This document shows positions 61,608 through 64,000 of a stretch of DNA of 64,000 bases, one piece after another (position 1 is the first letter of the stretch; each line of letters opens with the position of its first letter). Below the pieces are notes generated by a model. The model was not told the origin of the DNA. It was given only the letters and a program-made list of their open reading frames with translations, and searched no databases. The DNA comes from Campylorhamphus procurvoides (Eukaryota > Chordata > Aves > Passeriformes > Dendrocolaptidae), in contig WBMV01002667.1 in assembly GCA_013396655.1 (NCBI GenBank), positions 1-64,000 on the forward strand. The letters run 5' to 3'. Position numbers and translations under genes: made by a program.

Positions 61608-61638
61608 ATATATGCATGTATGTATATATATATATAAA
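61608..61638. repeat. (TA)n simple repeat
   Basis: A short TATGCATGTATGTATATATA type run in intergenic DNA. Confidence 0.88.
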
Positions 61639-64000
61639 TGACAATATTTCTTATTAAAACTGGCATGGCTGTTCCAGGTCAGTCTCATTAATCTCTTATT
61701 CATAAGTGTAAGATCTTCTTTGCTTCCAAAGTATGTTGTATAATGGTCTTTAAGAAAAGAGCTGATCCACTTGTATGTCTGCTAAAAAATACATTTTACT
61801 TCTATACATCCTTTAGTGTTTTATGCAGGAGATGTGTAATTTTAAAGAAATTTCAGAGATTTTATTTGAAATTCTCTGCAGAATTTATTTGGCTTTGTCA
61901 CTTGCAGAGAAAGGCTTATACAGGTTAATACTGAATTTGTTTCTGAGGTGGGGAATCCCTTCCCCAATATTTCAGGTAGCCCCAGCATGACTGGCCAATG
62001 GTCTGACAACTAAGCAAACCTAATATTCCATCCAGTCCAAGCCTTGGTTCCTGTAACAGCAGGTAACTCCCCCTTCCAATGGGCAGCTTCTCTCTTTGGG
62101 ATGCATTTTTGGGCAGGTGCTGCCACCCTGTATCCCTGGCATTGGCAGTAATGCCAAGCCAGGAGCACAACAGTTTCCTAGGAGAGGTCAGTCTCTCTGT
62201 GAGAGCACTAGAACCAGGGAAAAGATTTTAGAATATGATGGAGGGGGTTTTAGGATTTTATTTGGTGCTGATGTTTCATATTTATAGAAGTTTCCCTCTG
62301 ACAGAGCCTCCTCTAGCCAGGGTGCTCTAAATGACTAATAGGAAATTAGAGCTTGCTACCTAAATTTCATTGACTAATTATCAGTTACTAAAGGTGGAAG
62401 AGGCTGAAACAAGGGGTGCTTCTTATGCCAGTCATCTGTAAATTTTCTGGTGAGCCCTGAAGCCCTGATGGTAACACAGACCTTCCAGCTGGATGACATT
62501 TTACACACGTTTAGAGTGTCCTGCAAGATGTTCTCCAATTAGTCATCATCACTCACAATGTGTTTTACATATTAGCACACAGTTTACAGTCAGGCAGAGG
62601 AATACAATTGCAGTGCAGCTGCTCACAGCGAGACACAAAGGTTATGGCTCTGTGTACATAAGCAAGCTGTGAAAGTTCCAGCCATCCAGCTCCTTCACCC
62701 TCTCGTGCTTTTAAAAGCCAACAGAAGCAGAAACAAATAGTGAGTTCGCCTCTCATTTCAGCCCTGGAAAAACATTTGAAAGCGTGGAGTGAAAGGAGGG
62801 ATTTTGTTTTTCTAATTTGATTCCCATTGCTGCAGCTGCAGCCAAAACCTTTGGATTCTGGAAAAAGTTCAGAAAGTGCTGCTTTTTGGAAGAGGTCGTG
62901 TTTATTGGAAAATTACATCTTGCCCAGTAAAAACTGACAGTATAAGTACTCTAGTCTATTAAAAGCTACAGAAGACACAGTTAAGGGTTTATTTAATGAC
63001 TGCTGCAGATGGGCTTTGGGAGCTTGGAGCCTGACACTGGTATATTGGGTTTGAGATTGTGTTCTGGGAACACAGAAACCATCACTGCTTTATTAGTGAC
63101 TCCTCTCAGCCACCCTCATGGTTAAACTAGAACTAACTGGCACAAGGAGGCTCTGCCTAGTAACTGGTAACTAGTTTTTCCTGAAGAAAAAGGTATTGGA
63201 GGTCAACACAGCAGCTTAAGGAGAAATGAGACACCACAACTGAAGAAGCCCAAAGCTGGCAGAGCTGGGATCCTGTTTTTGGACTCAGGCTCAGACTGGG
63301 GCATGACCCTGTGAAGTTTCCTGGAACTCTTTGGATTAGGGAACAAAAATACATCGTGGAAAGAGAGGAACCACTGCCTCAGAGATGTTAGACTGACCTA
63401 AACTCCATCAGAATGTCATGAGCTAATCAGGAGTCTTTGAAATGAGCCCTCAAATCATAAGCCATCCCTGTCTCCCTGTTAGAGCTCCCTATGGAGGAGC
63501 CAGTACACAACTTAACTTGCACAATTTATCCTGGAGCTCTAAGGAAGGCAAGGGCTGTTTCCCATGCTGTTCTGCCCATGAGGAAGGGAACAACCTCCCC
63601 TTTGCTCAGGGAATGCTCCCATCCCTTTCCCACCAGGTTCCAGGTCTCTGCAGACCATTGGAAAGCCCAGGTACGGCAGGACAGGTCAGGTGGGTTTGTG
63701 TGGCCTTATGTCTTGCAAACATCTTGCATTGGCTGTCTGCAATTCTGCTCAGCCACAGTTCTCTGGAAAAATGTCCAAGCCTTGAGCCACCGGATGCCTC
63801 TGCAGCTGTGTCAGATGTTTGAGTTCAGCCCAGCCCTGCTGCTGTTCAATTCCAACTGCTGCAGTGGTGCCCACTGTCTTTGGGCTTTGCACCCCCTGAC
63901 AGGCTGGTTGCCCATGGTTTGTCTGGTGAGTTCTGGGATCAGGGGAGTGGAAGTGTTACAAATCTCAGTGTTATGTTTTGGTTCTGGGGTCTGTTGGCTG

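Larger units (their letters stand above)
49770..64000. other. Gene-poor interval beyond TTC34
   Basis: No multi-exon gene or single-exon actin-like gene (ACTRT2 in mammals) was recognised. The ORFs are short and lack family features; the longest (158 codons at 61204-60728 minus) has low-complexity content. The interval carries the repeats and candidate regulatory segments listed separately. By synteny PRDM16 should lie further to the right. Confidence 0.6.

Noticed and set aside
1..64000. CRISPR arrays, tRNA or rRNA genes, endogenous viral genes, operon-like systems
   Set aside because: None was seen. The window is ordinary vertebrate genomic DNA with three spliced genes.

Overview
This window is vertebrate nuclear DNA and almost certainly from a bird, probably a songbird-like genome. 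It has GT-AG introns, compact gene spacing, short CR1-type LINE 3' ends as the only recognisable interspersed repeats, and CpG-rich promoters in moderately AT-rich surroundings. The gene order TNFRSF14 (+), MMEL1 (-), TTC34 (-) matches the block on human 1p36.32 that leads towards PRDM16.

Layout. 1-3.5 kb: the 3' part of TNFRSF14 (HVEM), comprising the end of the cysteine-rich ectodomain, the transmembrane exon and a short tail with two TRAF-type motifs; its 5' exons lie off the left edge. About 5.8-26.3 kb: a complete MMEL1 reading frame in 22 coding exons on the minus strand (753 residues, intact M13 zinc peptidase). All phases join without a break. A CpG-rich block at 26.5-27.3 kb is its likely promoter. 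27.7-37 kb: intergenic DNA with small tandem duplications and a CR1 fragment. 37.0-49.1 kb: a complete TTC34 reading frame in 7 coding exons on the minus strand (1,036 residues, TPR-rich), plus a probable non-coding first exon in a CpG-rich promoter. 49.5-64 kb: a stretch with no recognisable gene. It has an AT-rich minisatellite, CR1-like tails, several segments that look like conserved regulatory elements, and one near-perfect CTCF motif.

The three genes do not form one pathway. TNFRSF14 is an immune co-signalling receptor, MMEL1 a neprilysin-like ectopeptidase, and TTC34 a poorly characterised TPR protein. TNFRSF14 and MMEL1 converge tail to tail; TTC34 and MMEL1 run in tandem. No new defence, mobile or biosynthetic system was found. 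The most useful unusual points are a duplicated in-frame splice donor in TTC34, an overlapping upstream ORF at the TTC34 start, absence of the basic juxtamembrane segment in MMEL1, apparent absence of PRXL2B and ACTRT2 from their mammalian positions, and a strong CTCF site in the gene-poor end.

Exon boundaries were read by eye from splice signals, phase continuity and remembered family sequences; no alignment or transcript data were available.
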